Position numbers and translations under genes: made by a program
The notes under the pieces: generated by a model
Databases searched by the model: none
What the model saw: only the letters and a program-made list of their open reading frames with translations
Told to the model about the DNA's origin: nothing
Shown here: positions 26,190-36,300 of the stretch, in pieces
How the letters are laid out: every line of letters starts with the position of its first letter
Numbering within the stretch: the first letter of the stretch is position 1
Assembly: GCF_022701295.1 (NCBI RefSeq)
Contig: NZ_CP033204.1
Location: forward strand, 3,465,001 to 3,529,000
Reading direction: 5' to 3'
DNA from: Sphingopyxis sp. YF1
Lineage (GTDB): Bacteria > Pseudomonadota > Alphaproteobacteria > Sphingomonadales > Sphingomonadaceae
Length of the DNA stretch: 64,000 nucleotides

Positions 26190-27781
26190 TTGAACAAACT
26201 GCCCAATATGCCGCGCATCAACTGGCCCCCGAACTTGCCCGCGACCTGGCGGCCAAGGCTCGTCGCCGCCGACCGTGCGGCCGACTGGACCATTTTTTCG
26301 GCCATGCTCGGTTTCGCCGCCTCCCGCGCGGCCACCTTTTCGAGCCGCAACCGTTCCTTTTCCTCGGCCGCCTTGCGCTTCGCCTCTTCCTTGGCGGCGA
26401 TCGCTGCCGCCTTGTCGGCCTCAGCCTGCGCCTTGGCTTCGACCGCCGCGGCCTGCGCCTGCTCGGCCTTGGCGGCGAGCAGCTCCTCGGCGCTCTCGCG
26501 GTCGACCGCAGTGTCATATTTGCCGTCGACCGGCGAGATCGACCGGATGATCGCGCGCTCCTTGGCATCGAGCGGCCCCGCGCGCGAACAGGGCGGCTTG
26601 ATCAGCGTGCGCTCGACCGGCGAGGGTGCGCCATCGGGCATCAGCAGCGATACCAGCGCCTCGCCGACCTTCAGTTCGGTGATCTCGCGCGCGACATCGA
26701 CCTTCGGATTGGGACGGAAGGTGTCGGCGGCCGCCTTGACCGCCTTCTGGTCGCGCGGGGTGAAGGCGCGCAGCGCATGCTGCACGCGGTTGCCGAGCTG
26801 CCCCGCGACATCCTCGGGAATGTCGATCGGGTTCTGCGTCACGAAATAGACGCCGACGCCCTTCGATCGGATCAGCCGCACCACCTGCTCGATCTTCTCG
26901 GCGAGCGCGGGCGGCGCGTCGTCGAACAGCAGATGCGCCTCGTCGAAGAAGAAGACGAGCTTGGGCTTGTCGGGGTCGCCGACCTCGGGAAGCGTCTCGA
27001 ACATTTCGCTGAGCAGCCACAGCAGGAAGGTCGCGTAGAGCTTGGGGCTCGCCATCAGCTTGTCGGCGGCGAGAATGTTGACGTAGCCGCGGCCGTTCTC
27101 GTCGGTGCGGATCATGTCCTGGATATCGAGCGCCGGCTCGCCGAAAAAATGATCGCCGCCCTGGCTTTCAAGCGTCAGCAATTGCCGCTGGATCGTCCCG
27201 ACGGTCGCCTTCGACACATTGCCATATTTGATCGTCAGCTCGTCGGCATTTTGCGCGCACCAGGCCAGCATCGCCTGCAGGTCGCCCAAATCGAGCAACA
27301 GCAGATTCTGCTCGTCGGCGACACGGAACGCGATCGCCAGCACGCCCTCCTGGACCTCGTTCAGCCCCATCAGCCGCGCGAGCAGCAGCGGCCCCATTTC
27401 TGAAATGGTCGTGCGGATCGGATGGCCCTGTTCGCCGAACAGGTCCCAGAAAATCACCGGATTGTCGCGATACGCCCAGTCGCTGTCGCCGATCTCGGCG
27501 GCGCGCGCGGCGAAAATCTCGTGCATCTTCGACGCCGGGCTGCCCGCCATTGCCATGCCGGCAAGGTCGCCCTTCACGTCGGCGACGAAAACCGGAACGC
27601 CCACTGCAGAGAAACCCTCGGCGAGCCCCTGGAGCGTCACCGTCTTGCCGGTGCCGGTCGCACCCGCGATCAGCCCGTGGCGGTTCGCGCGCCTCAGCAC
27701 CAGCGACTGGCGCGGCCCATCGGCCGCTCCGCCGCCACCGAGCCCGATATAGATTTCGCTTGCCGTACCGCCCTCGGTCAC
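26186..27781 (-). CDS. HerA-like ATPase, DUF853 family
   Basis: A 531-residue P-loop ATPase. Walker A is [18 protein letters not shown] near residue 40, Walker B is [17 protein letters not shown], and [20 protein letters not shown] is the sensor/arginine region typical of the HerA-type C-terminal domain. The last 100 residues are a charged coiled coil (Ala/Glu/Lys repeats) ending in a glycine-rich tail. A GTG start is chosen because GGAGG lies eight bases upstream; the frame is open to 27835 but lacks such a site. The family is of unknown function, though related to DNA-translocating ATPases. It overlaps the globin-like gene downstream by four bases. Confidence 0.88.
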   Translation of the reverse strand: MTEGGTASEIYIGLGGGGAADGPRQSLVLRRANRHGLIAGATGTGKTVTLQGLAEGFSAVGVPVFVADVKGDLAGMAMAGSPASKMHEIFAARAAEIGDSDWAYRDNPVIFWDLFGEQGHPIRTTISEMGPLLLARLMGLNEVQEGVLAIAFRVADEQNLLLLDLGDLQAMLAWCAQNADELTIKYGNVSKATVGTIQRQLLTLESQGGDHFFGEPALDIQDMIRTDENGRGYVNILAADKLMASPKLYATFLLWLLSEMFETLPEVGDPDKPKLVFFFDEAHLLFDDAPPALAEKIEQVVRLIRSKGVGVYFVTQNPIDIPEDVAGQLGNRVQHALRAFTPRDQKAVKAAADTFRPNPKVDVAREITELKVGEALVSLLMPDGAPSPVERTLIKPPCSRAGPLDAKERAIIRSISPVDGKYDTAVDRESAEELLAAKAEQAQAAAVEAKAQAEADKAAAIAAKEEAKRKAAEEKERLRLEKVAAREAAKPSMAEKMVQSAARSAATSLGRQVAGKFGGQLMRGILGSLFK

Positions 27782-27921
27782 CCGTTGTCCTCCGCTCTTC
27801 GAACCTGTCGCAAGGTCTAGGGCAGAGACGGGCAATCGCCAAGTCCGTCATCCCGCATCCGCGACGATCGAACCGCCGAACCAATGGCGGCAGCGGCTGC
27901 AATTGTGGCGAAGAGGATAAA

Positions 27922-27996
27922 TGGCTCCCCGGGTAGGATTCGAACCTACGACCGGTCGATTAACAGTCGACTGCTCTACCGCTGAGCTACCGAGGA
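27922..27996 (-). tRNA. tRNA-Asn(GTT)
   Basis: Read on the minus strand it folds as a complete tRNA with encoded CCA. The acceptor stem is TCCTCGG with CCGGGGA (one T-G pair). The D-loop is AGCTCAGCGGTAGAGC, the anticodon loop CTGTTAA with anticodon GTT, and the T-arm GGTTCGAATCC. Length is 75 bases including CCA. It stands alone, with no integrase or duplicated 3' end in the window. Confidence 0.97.
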
Positions 27997-28116
27997 GCAA
28001 TCCGCCGAGGCGGACAAGGCGGCCCCTTTGCCGCCGCCCGAAGGAATTTGCAAGAGGTTATGATGATTGTTTCACGAAAGCCGGACAGCCGATAGCCGTC
28101 CGCCTCCCGCATGCGC

Positions 28117-28887
28117 TCAACTGATGAACTGTTCCATCGCGATGCGTTCGTCGAGGCCCTGGTCGGGATCGAAAAGCAGCGTCAGCGGCCGGCTGCGGTC
28201 CGTGGTGACCAGTACCGTCTTCACGTCGCGAATCTCGCGCTGGTCGGCGACCGCGCTGACCGGGCGTTTTGCAGCCTCGCGGACGTTGAAGCGGATGCTG
28301 GTCGATTCGGGGACGAGCGCCCCCCGCCAGCGCCGCGGACGGAACGGGCTGATCGGGGTGAGCGCGAGCATTTCCGATTCGAGCGGCAGGATCGGACCGT
28401 TGGCGCTGAGGTTGTAGGCGGTCGATCCGGCCGGGGTCGCCACCAGTACGCCGTCGCAGGCGAGTTCTTCGAGCATCGTCTTTTCGTTGATCATTACTTC
28501 GAGCTTCGCCGCCTGCCGCGTTTCGCGCAGCAGCGAAATTTCGTTGATCGCGGGCAGGATATGCCGTTCACCGCTGATCGTCGTGATGTCCCCCGACAGC
28601 GGGTGGACCAGGAACGGACGCGCCGAGGCGATTCGATCGAGCAACCCTTCGACGCGGAACTCGTTCATCAGAAAGCCGATGGTGCCGCGATTCATCCCGA
28701 ACACCGGCAGACTGCGACGCTGGTCGAGCAGCATGTGCAGCATATGCAGCAGAAAGCCGTCGCCGCCCAAGGCGATCAGCATGTCGGCCTCGGCAAGGTC
28801 GACGAAATCATACAGCGGACGAAGTTCGGCCTCGGCCTCCGCCGCCGCGGGCGCGTTCGACGCGACAAGCGCGATCCTGCGTTGCAT
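28117..28887 (-). CDS. nadK: NAD kinase
   Basis: A 256-residue NAD kinase that phosphorylates NAD to NADP. The signature GGDG is in MLIALGGDGFLLHMLHML. FGMNRGTIGFLMNEF and the conserved ACDGVLVATPAGSTAYNLSANGPI complete the nucleotide site. Length is at the short end for the family but both domains are complete. It follows moaA by 27 bases on the same strand, with GGGGGA before the ATG, suggesting a two-gene operon. Confidence 0.95.
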   Translation of the reverse strand: MQRRIALVASNAPAAAEAEAELRPLYDFVDLAEADMLIALGGDGFLLHMLHMLLDQRRSLPVFGMNRGTIGFLMNEFRVEGLLDRIASARPFLVHPLSGDITTISGERHILPAINEISLLRETRQAAKLEVMINEKTMLEELACDGVLVATPAGSTAYNLSANGPILPLESEMLALTPISPFRPRRWRGALVPESTSIRFNVREAAKRPVSAVADQREIRDVKTVLVTTDRSRPLTLLFDPDQGLDERIAMEQFIS

Positions 28888-28914
28888 ATTGCTTCGGTCC
28901 CCCAGGGGCGGACT

Positions 28915-29919
28915 TTACCCGCCCGTAGCACTCATGTGACGCGCGACCGCCGGTTTGGACTCTCGTTCGATTTGAAAGTCATGCGCGCGGGGTTTGCCAG
29001 CCAAAGCCGCATCGATCAAGCCATCGACATCGCCGCCGTCGCGAAGCGCGGTGCGCAGGTCCACATGATCGTCCTGCCCCAGGCACATATAGACGCGCCC
29101 CTCGACGGTCAGGCGGATACGATTGCACGTCGCGCAGAAATTGTCGCTGAGCGGCGTGATCAGGCCGAGCGTCACCGGACTGTCCTCGATCGCGAAATAG
29201 CGCGCCGGGCCGCCGGTCCGCTTGTCGACCGGAAAGAGCGCCCGTTCGGCGCGCAACGGCGCCACGAATTGATGAAGCGGGACATAATGGTCGCTGCGAT
29301 CGCCCTCGACCTCGCCGAGCGGCATCGTCTCGATCAGCGTCAGGTCGCAACCATTGGCCGCGCACCAGTCCAGCATCGGCAGCAACTGGTCCTCGTTGAG
29401 CCCCGCGAGCGCGACCATGTTGATCTTGACCGACAGCCCGGCTCCGCGCGCTGCGGCAACCCCGCGCAGCGCAACCGCGAGGTCGCCCACACGGGTGATA
29501 TGACGAAACGCCGCTGCGTCGAGTGTATCGAGGCTGACGTTGACGCGCCGCACTCCGGCTTCGGCAAGCATCGATGCATATTCAGCGAGCCGCATGCCAT
29601 TGGTCGTGAGCGTCAACTCGTCGAGCCCCTTGCCGAGCAGCGCGCCGAGCCGCTTCGCGAGTATATCGATCCCGCGCCGCACGAGCGGCTCGCCGCCGGT
29701 GAGGCGGATGCGCCGGATGCCCCGCGCGACGAAGCGTTCGGCAAGTCTCGCCATTTCTTCGATACTGAGCACCTCCGCCTTGGGGAGGAAGGTCATGTCC
29801 TCTGCCATGCAATAGCGGCAGCGCAGGTCACAGCGATCGGTGACCGACAGGCGCAAGTAACTGATCCGTCGGCCGTGGCCATCGGTCAGCGGAGCGGTCG
29901 AGGGTGACAATGCGACCAT
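28915..29919 (-). CDS. moaA: GTP 3',8-cyclase
   Basis: A 334-residue radical SAM enzyme for the first step of molybdenum cofactor synthesis. The N-terminal iron-sulfur site is CDLRCRYC, the GGEP segment appears as RLTGGEPLVRRG, and the C-terminal second cluster is in NFCATCNRIRLTVEGRVYMC. The required C-terminal GG is present (SATGG). The frame is open from a TTG at 29961, but the ATG at MVALSPSTAP is preferred. It is divergent from the EAL gene. The molybdenum hydroxylase at 55.4 kb is a possible user of the cofactor. Confidence 0.95.
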   Translation of the reverse strand: MVALSPSTAPLTDGHGRRISYLRLSVTDRCDLRCRYCMAEDMTFLPKAEVLSIEEMARLAERFVARGIRRIRLTGGEPLVRRGIDILAKRLGALLGKGLDELTLTTNGMRLAEYASMLAEAGVRRVNVSLDTLDAAAFRHITRVGDLAVALRGVAAARGAGLSVKINMVALAGLNEDQLLPMLDWCAANGCDLTLIETMPLGEVEGDRSDHYVPLHQFVAPLRAERALFPVDKRTGGPARYFAIEDSPVTLGLITPLSDNFCATCNRIRLTVEGRVYMCLGQDDHVDLRTALRDGGDVDGLIDAALAGKPRAHDFQIERESKPAVARHMSATGG

Positions 29920-29960
29920 TGGCACGGATTGTGATGCAAAAGGCAGGGGATTGGCAAGCA

Positions 29961-31181
29961 ATGCCTGCTATGGCCGCGCCGATGAATCGCATAGTTGACA
30001 CCTTCTCCGCCGCCGTCCTGCACCTTGAGGCGCTGCACGCCCGCCACGCCGCCGACATCGGCGTGATTCTGGTCCAAGTCGACCAACTCGCGCGAATCAA
30101 CAACAGCGCGGGCACCGCAGCGGGCGATGCGCTGCTCGAAGAGGTCGGGCGCCGACTCGAGAATTTCGCCGGTGACGAGTTCGGACACGGTTCGCATATC
30201 GACCGGCTCGACGGACCGCGCTTCCTGATCGTTCCCGCCGCGCCGCTGTCGCTCGGGGCGCTCCGCGCACAGGAACGAACGCTCCACGTCGCGCTCGCCG
30301 AGCCGATGGTCGGCGATCCCAACGGCCGCCTCGCAATCCGCATCGCTGCGGCGATGATCACGCGCGACGAGCCCGTCGCCGAGCAGTTGCGCACCGCGAG
30401 CGACCAGCTCGCGCGCCCCGCATCGGCGCGCGATGGCGCAACGGTCAAGGCGGCGCTGTCCGCAGGCGAGGTCGTAATTCACTACCAGCCGCAATATGAC
30501 GTCGCGACCGGCGCCATGACCGGTGTCGAGGCATTGCTCCGCTGGCAGCATCCCGAACTTGGCCTGCTCGGTGCAGGCGCACTCGTCACCGCCGCGCGCG
30601 CCGCACGGATGGAGTGCGAACTCACCGAACATGCACACCGCGTCGCGCTTGCCGAAATGGCAAAGTGGCCCAAGCCGCTCGCAAAGCTCCGCGTATCGCT
30701 CAACATCACTGCCGCCGACCTCGGCGACCCCGATTTTGCCGACCGGTTCGCTGCGATGACCAAGGCGGCAGGCGTCGATCCCGACCGTCTGACGCTCGAA
30801 CTCACCGAACAGGCGATGCTCAGCGACCCCGCCAGCGCCGCGGCGCAGCTTGCGCAGATCCGCAACCTCGGCTGCGCGATCGCTATCGACGATTTCGGTA
30901 CCGGCTATTCCAGCCTGTCGCTGCTCGCCCGGCTGCCCATCGACTATCTCAAGATCGACAGCGGCTTCACGCGGACGATCGACGGCAGCGACCGCGACCG
31001 TATCGTCGTGCGCGCGATCGTCGACCTTGCGCGCGCGCTCGGCCTCCTCGTGGTCGCGGAAGGGATCGAACACGCGGCGCAGCTTGCGCGTCTGAAGGAT
31101 CTGGGCGTGGCCACCTGGCAAGGCTTCCTCAAATCGGGGCCGGTGCCCGGGGGGGAACTTCCCGCCCTCCTCACTGCATGA
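29961..31181 (+). CDS. EAL-domain phosphodiesterase with degenerate GGDEF domain
   Basis: A protein of about 406 residues. The N-terminal part resembles GGDEF (ILVQVDQLARINNSAGTAAG, LLEEVGRRL), but the signature position reads RLDGPRFLIV, so cyclase activity should be lost. The EAL domain looks catalytic: GVEALLRWQHPELG (Glu at about 190), SLNITAADL, LTLELTEQAML, IDDFGTGYSSLSLLARLPID, YLKIDS and VVAEGIEHAAQL. It should hydrolyse cyclic di-GMP in the cytoplasm. No membrane segment is seen. The start is uncertain: ATGs at 29961, 29970 and 29982 are in frame, and the first has AGGGGA upstream. Confidence 0.9.
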   Translation: MPAMAAPMNRIVDTFSAAVLHLEALHARHAADIGVILVQVDQLARINNSAGTAAGDALLEEVGRRLENFAGDEFGHGSHIDRLDGPRFLIVPAAPLSLGALRAQERTLHVALAEPMVGDPNGRLAIRIAAAMITRDEPVAEQLRTASDQLARPASARDGATVKAALSAGEVVIHYQPQYDVATGAMTGVEALLRWQHPELGLLGAGALVTAARAARMECELTEHAHRVALAEMAKWPKPLAKLRVSLNITAADLGDPDFADRFAAMTKAAGVDPDRLTLELTEQAMLSDPASAAAQLAQIRNLGCAIAIDDFGTGYSSLSLLARLPIDYLKIDSGFTRTIDGSDRDRIVVRAIVDLARALGLLVVAEGIEHAAQLARLKDLGVATWQGFLKSGPVPGGELPALLTA

Positions 31182-31314
31182 CGACGGGATAGCGACCGCC
31201 CTCTTTTCTCCGCGCAGCAGCTCACGAAGTTCACGCAAATCTCAGGAATTAACCGGTTTTTCAACCTTGCCCGATACTGCCCCGAAGCGGGAAGCGGAGT
31301 GTTCAGGACCGGCT

Positions 31315-32148
31315 ATGACCTTTGTGGCACCATCGAGTCTGGACGGTCTGTCGAGGGCCTATCCGATGTCGTCCGCGATGCTGCGGCACGACCTTGCGCC
31401 TCATCCGCTGCTGTCCTTGCCCGCGCTCGCCGATGCCGCGCGCGAATTGCCCCCGCAGCATATCGAGCGGCGTATCGCCGGCGCAGCCAATGGCGGCGAC
31501 TTTGCCATGATCGGTGCCGACGACAGCGCGACCGCCGATATCATCCCGTCGATCGAAACCAGCGGCAGCTGGATCATGCTACGCTTCGTCGAGCAATTGC
31601 CCCGCTATCGTGACCTGCTGCATGGATTGATGGCCGAACTCGCGCCGACGATTGCCCCGCTGACCGGACCGCCACAGTCGCTCAAGGGATTCGTCTTCAT
31701 CTCGGCGCCGGACACGCTGACTCCGTTCCACTTCGACGCCGAATATAATATCCTGTTCCAGATCGCCGGCGACAAGGATTTCGTCACCTATCCGCCCGAA
31801 CCACCCTTTCTGTCGCGCGACCAGCGCGAAGCCTATCATCGCGCGGGCGAAAATATGCTGCCGTGGCAAGAGGGTTTCGATACGCGCGGCGCGGCGCATC
31901 ACCTGACGCCCGGCGATGCACTTTATGTCCCCTATGCCGCACCGCACTGGGTGCGGGCAGGATCGTCGCCATCGGTATCGCTGTCGATGACCTGGCAGTG
32001 CGACTGGAGCGCGGCGGCGGCCGACGCGCTGGTCGTCAACCCGCTGCTGCGCCGTCTGGGGCTGCCCGCCGGGATTCCGGAATGGCCGCAGCAACCGCGC
32101 TGGCGCGCTTTGGGCTGCCGCGCCGCACGGCGGGTGGGGCTGCTGTGA
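31315..32148 (+). CDS. Cupin-like/JmjC-type oxygenase family protein
   Basis: A 277-residue protein with a double-stranded beta-helix. The HxD iron-binding pair is in LTPFHFDAEYNILFQIAGDK and the distal His in PYAAPHWVRAG, with the strand GDALYVPYAAPHW between. These are the ligands expected of a JmjC-type 2-oxoglutarate/Fe(II) oxygenase, although activity and substrate are unknown. The ATG at MTFVAPSS has AGGA seven bases upstream; an in-frame TTG at 31267 is less likely. Its stop overlaps the GTG start of the next gene, so the pair is coupled. Confidence 0.8.
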   Translation: MTFVAPSSLDGLSRAYPMSSAMLRHDLAPHPLLSLPALADAARELPPQHIERRIAGAANGGDFAMIGADDSATADIIPSIETSGSWIMLRFVEQLPRYRDLLHGLMAELAPTIAPLTGPPQSLKGFVFISAPDTLTPFHFDAEYNILFQIAGDKDFVTYPPEPPFLSRDQREAYHRAGENMLPWQEGFDTRGAAHHLTPGDALYVPYAAPHWVRAGSSPSVSLSMTWQCDWSAAAADALVVNPLLRRLGLPAGIPEWPQQPRWRALGCRAARRVGLL

Positions 32149-33290
32149 TCCATCAGCCGATCACCGGCGACGATATCGTCCGCGATCCCGGCGCAAGCGA
32201 GGCATATACAGTGCGGCTGTTGCGCCCCGTCGAGCTGACCGACGCCGATCAGGCCCGATGGGCGGAGCTGTCGACAGCGGCGGGCACCGCCAACGTCTTT
32301 GCCGAGCATTGGTTCATGCATGCTGCGCTGCGCCATGCCGGATCGGCGCGCGCGGCCTGGCTGGCGATCGTGCAACGGCGCGACGGCGGATGGATCGGGG
32401 CGCTGCCGCTGACGATCCAGCCGCGCTTCGGACGCTGGCCGGTGGCCAACTGGCAGACATGGTCGGCAACCAACCAGTTTCTCGGTTCGCCGCTCGTGCG
32501 CCCCGATGCCGCGCACGGCTTCTGGACCGCACTGCTGCGCCATCTCGACGATCATGGCAACGGCGGGACATTGCTGCATTGCCGCCAGTTCGCGTGGGAC
32601 GACCCGGCCTGCGCTGCGCTGATCGACGTCTGCGCCGCGAGCGGGCGGGGATTTCGCCTGCTCGACCGGTTCGAACGCGCCGCGCGCCTTCCGAACCAGA
32701 TCCTCGCGTTGCAGGGCAAGCCGCGGGCACGGTTGCGCAGCCTGGCGCGGCGACTGAATCGTGACCACGGCCCCGTGTCGATCGACATCCAGACGTCGAG
32801 CGCCGATTGCGAACGATGGATCAACGACTTTCTCGCGCTCGAACAATCGGGATGGAAGGGACGGGCCGGCAGCGCGCTGGGATGCGCGTCCCAGACCGAA
32901 GCCCTTTTCCGCGAGGTGATCGCGCAGGGGAGGAAACACGGACAGGTCAGGCTGGCAACGCTGGCGACCGGCGATCGGCCGCTCGCGATGTCGAGCTGGT
33001 TTGTCGGTGGCGACCGCGGCTTCGGTTTCAAGATGGCGTATGACGAGGCGTATCGGGCCTATGCGCCCGGCCTTCTCCTGATGCGTCACGTCGCCGACGA
33101 GATCGACCGGCACCCGGCGATGCTTTTCGACACCTGCGCGTCGGCGGGCGGCAACTGCGCACAGCAGCTCTGGGGCGGGAACCGGACGATCTTCGACTGC
33201 GCTGTCGCGGTCGGGCCGCCGCTTCGCCGCCTGCTCTTCGATGGCTTGATGCAGGCGCGGGCCGCCTATACGGCCATCATGCCCGGATAA
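32145..33290 (+). CDS. GNAT/FemAB-like acyltransferase (BcsL/CelD-like)
   Basis: A protein of about 381 residues resembling the Acetyltransf_6 (CelD/BcsL) group. The N-terminal half has NVFAEHWFMHAALRHAGS and GALPLTIQPRFGRWPVANWQ. The C-terminal GNAT-like half has FLALEQSGWKGRAGSAL, LAMSSWFVGGDRGFGFKMAY and YAPGLLLMRHV. Such proteins often act in extracellular polysaccharide or amino-acyl transfer; the substrate is unknown. A GTG start overlapping the upstream TGA is chosen, preceded by GGTGGGG. It converges with mfd, 21 bases away. Confidence 0.78.
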   Translation: MIHQPITGDDIVRDPGASEAYTVRLLRPVELTDADQARWAELSTAAGTANVFAEHWFMHAALRHAGSARAAWLAIVQRRDGGWIGALPLTIQPRFGRWPVANWQTWSATNQFLGSPLVRPDAAHGFWTALLRHLDDHGNGGTLLHCRQFAWDDPACAALIDVCAASGRGFRLLDRFERAARLPNQILALQGKPRARLRSLARRLNRDHGPVSIDIQTSSADCERWINDFLALEQSGWKGRAGSALGCASQTEALFREVIAQGRKHGQVRLATLATGDRPLAMSSWFVGGDRGFGFKMAYDEAYRAYAPGLLLMRHVADEIDRHPAMLFDTCASAGGNCAQQLWGGNRTIFDCAVAVGPPLRRLLFDGLMQARAAYTAIMPG

Positions 33291-33311
33291 AGACTCCGAC
33301 CCGAAATCTGC

Positions 33312-36300
33312 TCAACCCGCCTGCCTGGCCAGCTTGCCGAGCCCCTTCGACAATTGCAGCGCCCCGTTGAGTCGCGCACCCACGCCGCCCCAGTCGCCGC
33401 TGATTGACAGCTTGTTGTCGGGCCGCAGGCGCGCGCGCCCCTTCAATCGTTCGACATAGGCGATGAGGCCGGGGACATTGGCGAACTGGTCGCCGTGGAA
33501 ACTGACGAGCGCGCCCTTGGCGCCGACGTCGAGCTTGGAGATCCCCGCGACCTTGGCGTTCGCCTTGATCTCCATCAGCTGGATCAGGTTCGCGGTTTCA
33601 GGCGGAAGCGGGCCGAAACGGTCGATCATTTCGGCCGCGAAGGCGTCGAGGCCGGCGCGATCCTCGGCATCGTTGATGCGGCGATAGAGCGCCATGCGCA
33701 GCGGCAGATCGGGCACATAATCCTCGGGTATCAGGATCGGAGCATCGACGGTGATGACGGGCGACAAGGCTTCGCGCGGCGGTGCCGCGCCCATGCCTTC
33801 GGCCTTGGCGACAAGGATCGCTTCCTCGAGCATCGACTGGTAGAGTTCGAAGCCGACCTCGCGGATATGCCCCGACTGTTCGTCGCCGACGAGGTTGCCG
33901 GCGCCGCGGATGTCGAGGTCGTGGCTCGCAAGCTGGAACCCCGCGCCGAGCGTGTCGAGATCGCCGAGCAGCTTCAGCCGCTTCTCGGCGGCATCGGTGA
34001 TCGCGCCGCCCTCCAGCGTCGAGAGATAGGCATAGGCGCGCGTCTTCGAGCGCCCGACGCGGCCGCGCAGCTGGTAAAGCTGGGCAAGGCCGAAGCGGTC
34101 GGCACGGTGGACGATCAGCGTGTTCGCGCTCGGAATATCGAGCCCGCTTTCGACGATGGTGGTCGACACGAGCACGTCATATTTACGGTCGTAGAAGGCG
34201 CCCATCCGCTCCTCGACCTCGCCCGGTGCCATCTGGCCGTGCGCGACGACATATTTGATCTCGGGAACGCGGGTGCGGAGGAACTCCTCGATATCGGGGA
34301 GGTCCTTGATCCGCGGGGTGACGAAGAAGCTCTGCCCGCCGCGGTCGTGCTCGCGAAGCAGCGCTTCGCGGATGACGACGGGATCCCAGGGTGCCACATA
34401 AGTCCGCACCGCAAGACGGTCGACCGGCGGGGTCTGGATCACGCTGAGTTCGCGCAGCCCCGACATCGCCATCTGCAAGGTGCGCGGGATTGGCGTCGCG
34501 GTCAGCGTCAGCACATGGACGTCGGTCTTGAGCTGCTTCAGCCGCTCCTTGTGGACGACCCCGAAACGTTGCTCCTCATCGACGATGACGAGACCGAGAT
34601 TCTTGAACTCGACCGATTTCGCGATGACGGCGTGGGTGCCGACGACGATGTCGATCGTTCCCGCCGACAGACCGTCACGCGTCTTCTGCGCTTCGCCGGC
34701 CGGCACCAGGCGCGACAGACGACCGATGTTGATCGGGAAGCCTTTGAAGCGATCGACGAAATTGCTGTAATGCTGGCGCGCGAGCAGCGTCGTCGGCACC
34801 ACGACCGCCACCTGTACCCCCGCCATCGCGGCGACGAAGGCGGCGCGCAACGCGACCTCGGTCTTGCCGAAACCGACGTCGCCGCAGACAAGCCGGTCCA
34901 TCGGTCGACCCGACGCCATGTCGGCGAGAACATCGCCGATCGCGCGGTCCTGATCGTCGGTTTCCTGATAGGGAAAGCGGTCGGCGAAGGCGGGATAGGC
35001 GGCATCCTGTGCCAGCAACTCGCCCGATCGCAAAGCGCGTTGCGCGGCGGTCGCCAGCAGTTCGCCCGCGATCTCGCGGATGCGTTCCTTCATCCGCGCC
35101 TTGCGGCGCTGCCACGCCTCGCCGCCGAGCTTGTCGAGTCCGACGCCATCACTTTCACCGCCGTAGCGCGACAGGACGTCGAGATTTTCGACCGGGACGT
35201 AGAGCTTGTCGCCGCCCGAGTAAGTGAGCGCCACACAGTCGTGCGGGCTGCTGCCCACGGGGATCGACGTCAGCCCCTCGTAGCGCCCGATGCCATGATC
35301 GAGGTGGACGACGAGGTCGCCGACGCTGAGCGTCGCGAGTTCGGCGAGGAAGGCATCGGCACTCTTGCGACGCTTCTGGCGGCGGACGAGGCGTTCGCCG
35401 AGAATATCCTGTTCGGTGAGCAGGCTGATCGCGTCGCTGGCGAAGCCATGATCGAGCGGCAGCACGATCATCGCGGTCGCGCCGCCGCTTGTCGCCGACG
35501 CGGTGCCGAGCGCATCCTGCCAGCTGTCGGCGGGGGCGAGCGCCGTCACGCCATGCTCGCGCAGCAACCCCGACAACCGCTCGCGCGCGCCGCCCGAATA
35601 GCTCGCGATGATCGTCCGGCGCCCCTTGCGGCGCTCGTCGGACAGATGGTCGGCGACCTTGTCGTAGATGTTGAGGTCGGCGGCGCGCTCGGGGGTGAAG
35701 TCGCGCGCCGCGAAACTTTCGAGATCGATCACCCGCGGCGCGGGCGGGACGTCGAAGGGCGTGACGACATGGATCGGACGATCGGCCGTCGCCCCGGCCC
35801 ATTCGGCCTCGCTCAGATACAGCGTTTCGGGCGCGAGCGGGCGGTAGCTGCCCGGCGATTCGCGCTCGGCGGCGACGCGGTTGGCGTGATAGTCGGCGAT
35901 CGCGGCGAAGCGCGTCTCGGCGGTCGCGTCGGTGCGGTGGCCGCGCAATACCGGGGTCGCGGGGTCGATATGGTCGAACAGCGTCGCCAGCCGTTCCTCG
36001 AACAGCGGCAACCAGTGGTCCATGCCCGCCTGCCGCCGGCCCTCGCTCACCGCCTGATAGAGGGGGTCGCCGGTTGCCTGCGCGCCGAACATCTCGCGGT
36101 AGCTCGACCGGAAGCGCTTGATCGTCGCCTCGTCGAGCAGCGTTTCGGCGGCGGGGAGCAGGCTCAGCGCCTTCGCCGGCCCGAGACTGCGCTGGTCGGC
36201 GGGGTCGAAGCGGCGGATGCTCTCGATCTCGTCGCCGAAGAAATCGACGCGCAATCCGGTTTCCTCGCCAGCGGGGAACAGGTCGACGATGCCGCCGCGC

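Noticed and set aside
27922-27996. tRNA-Asn as an attachment site for an integrated element
   Set aside because: There is no integrase, no repeated 3' end of the tRNA, and the neighbours on both sides are housekeeping genes.
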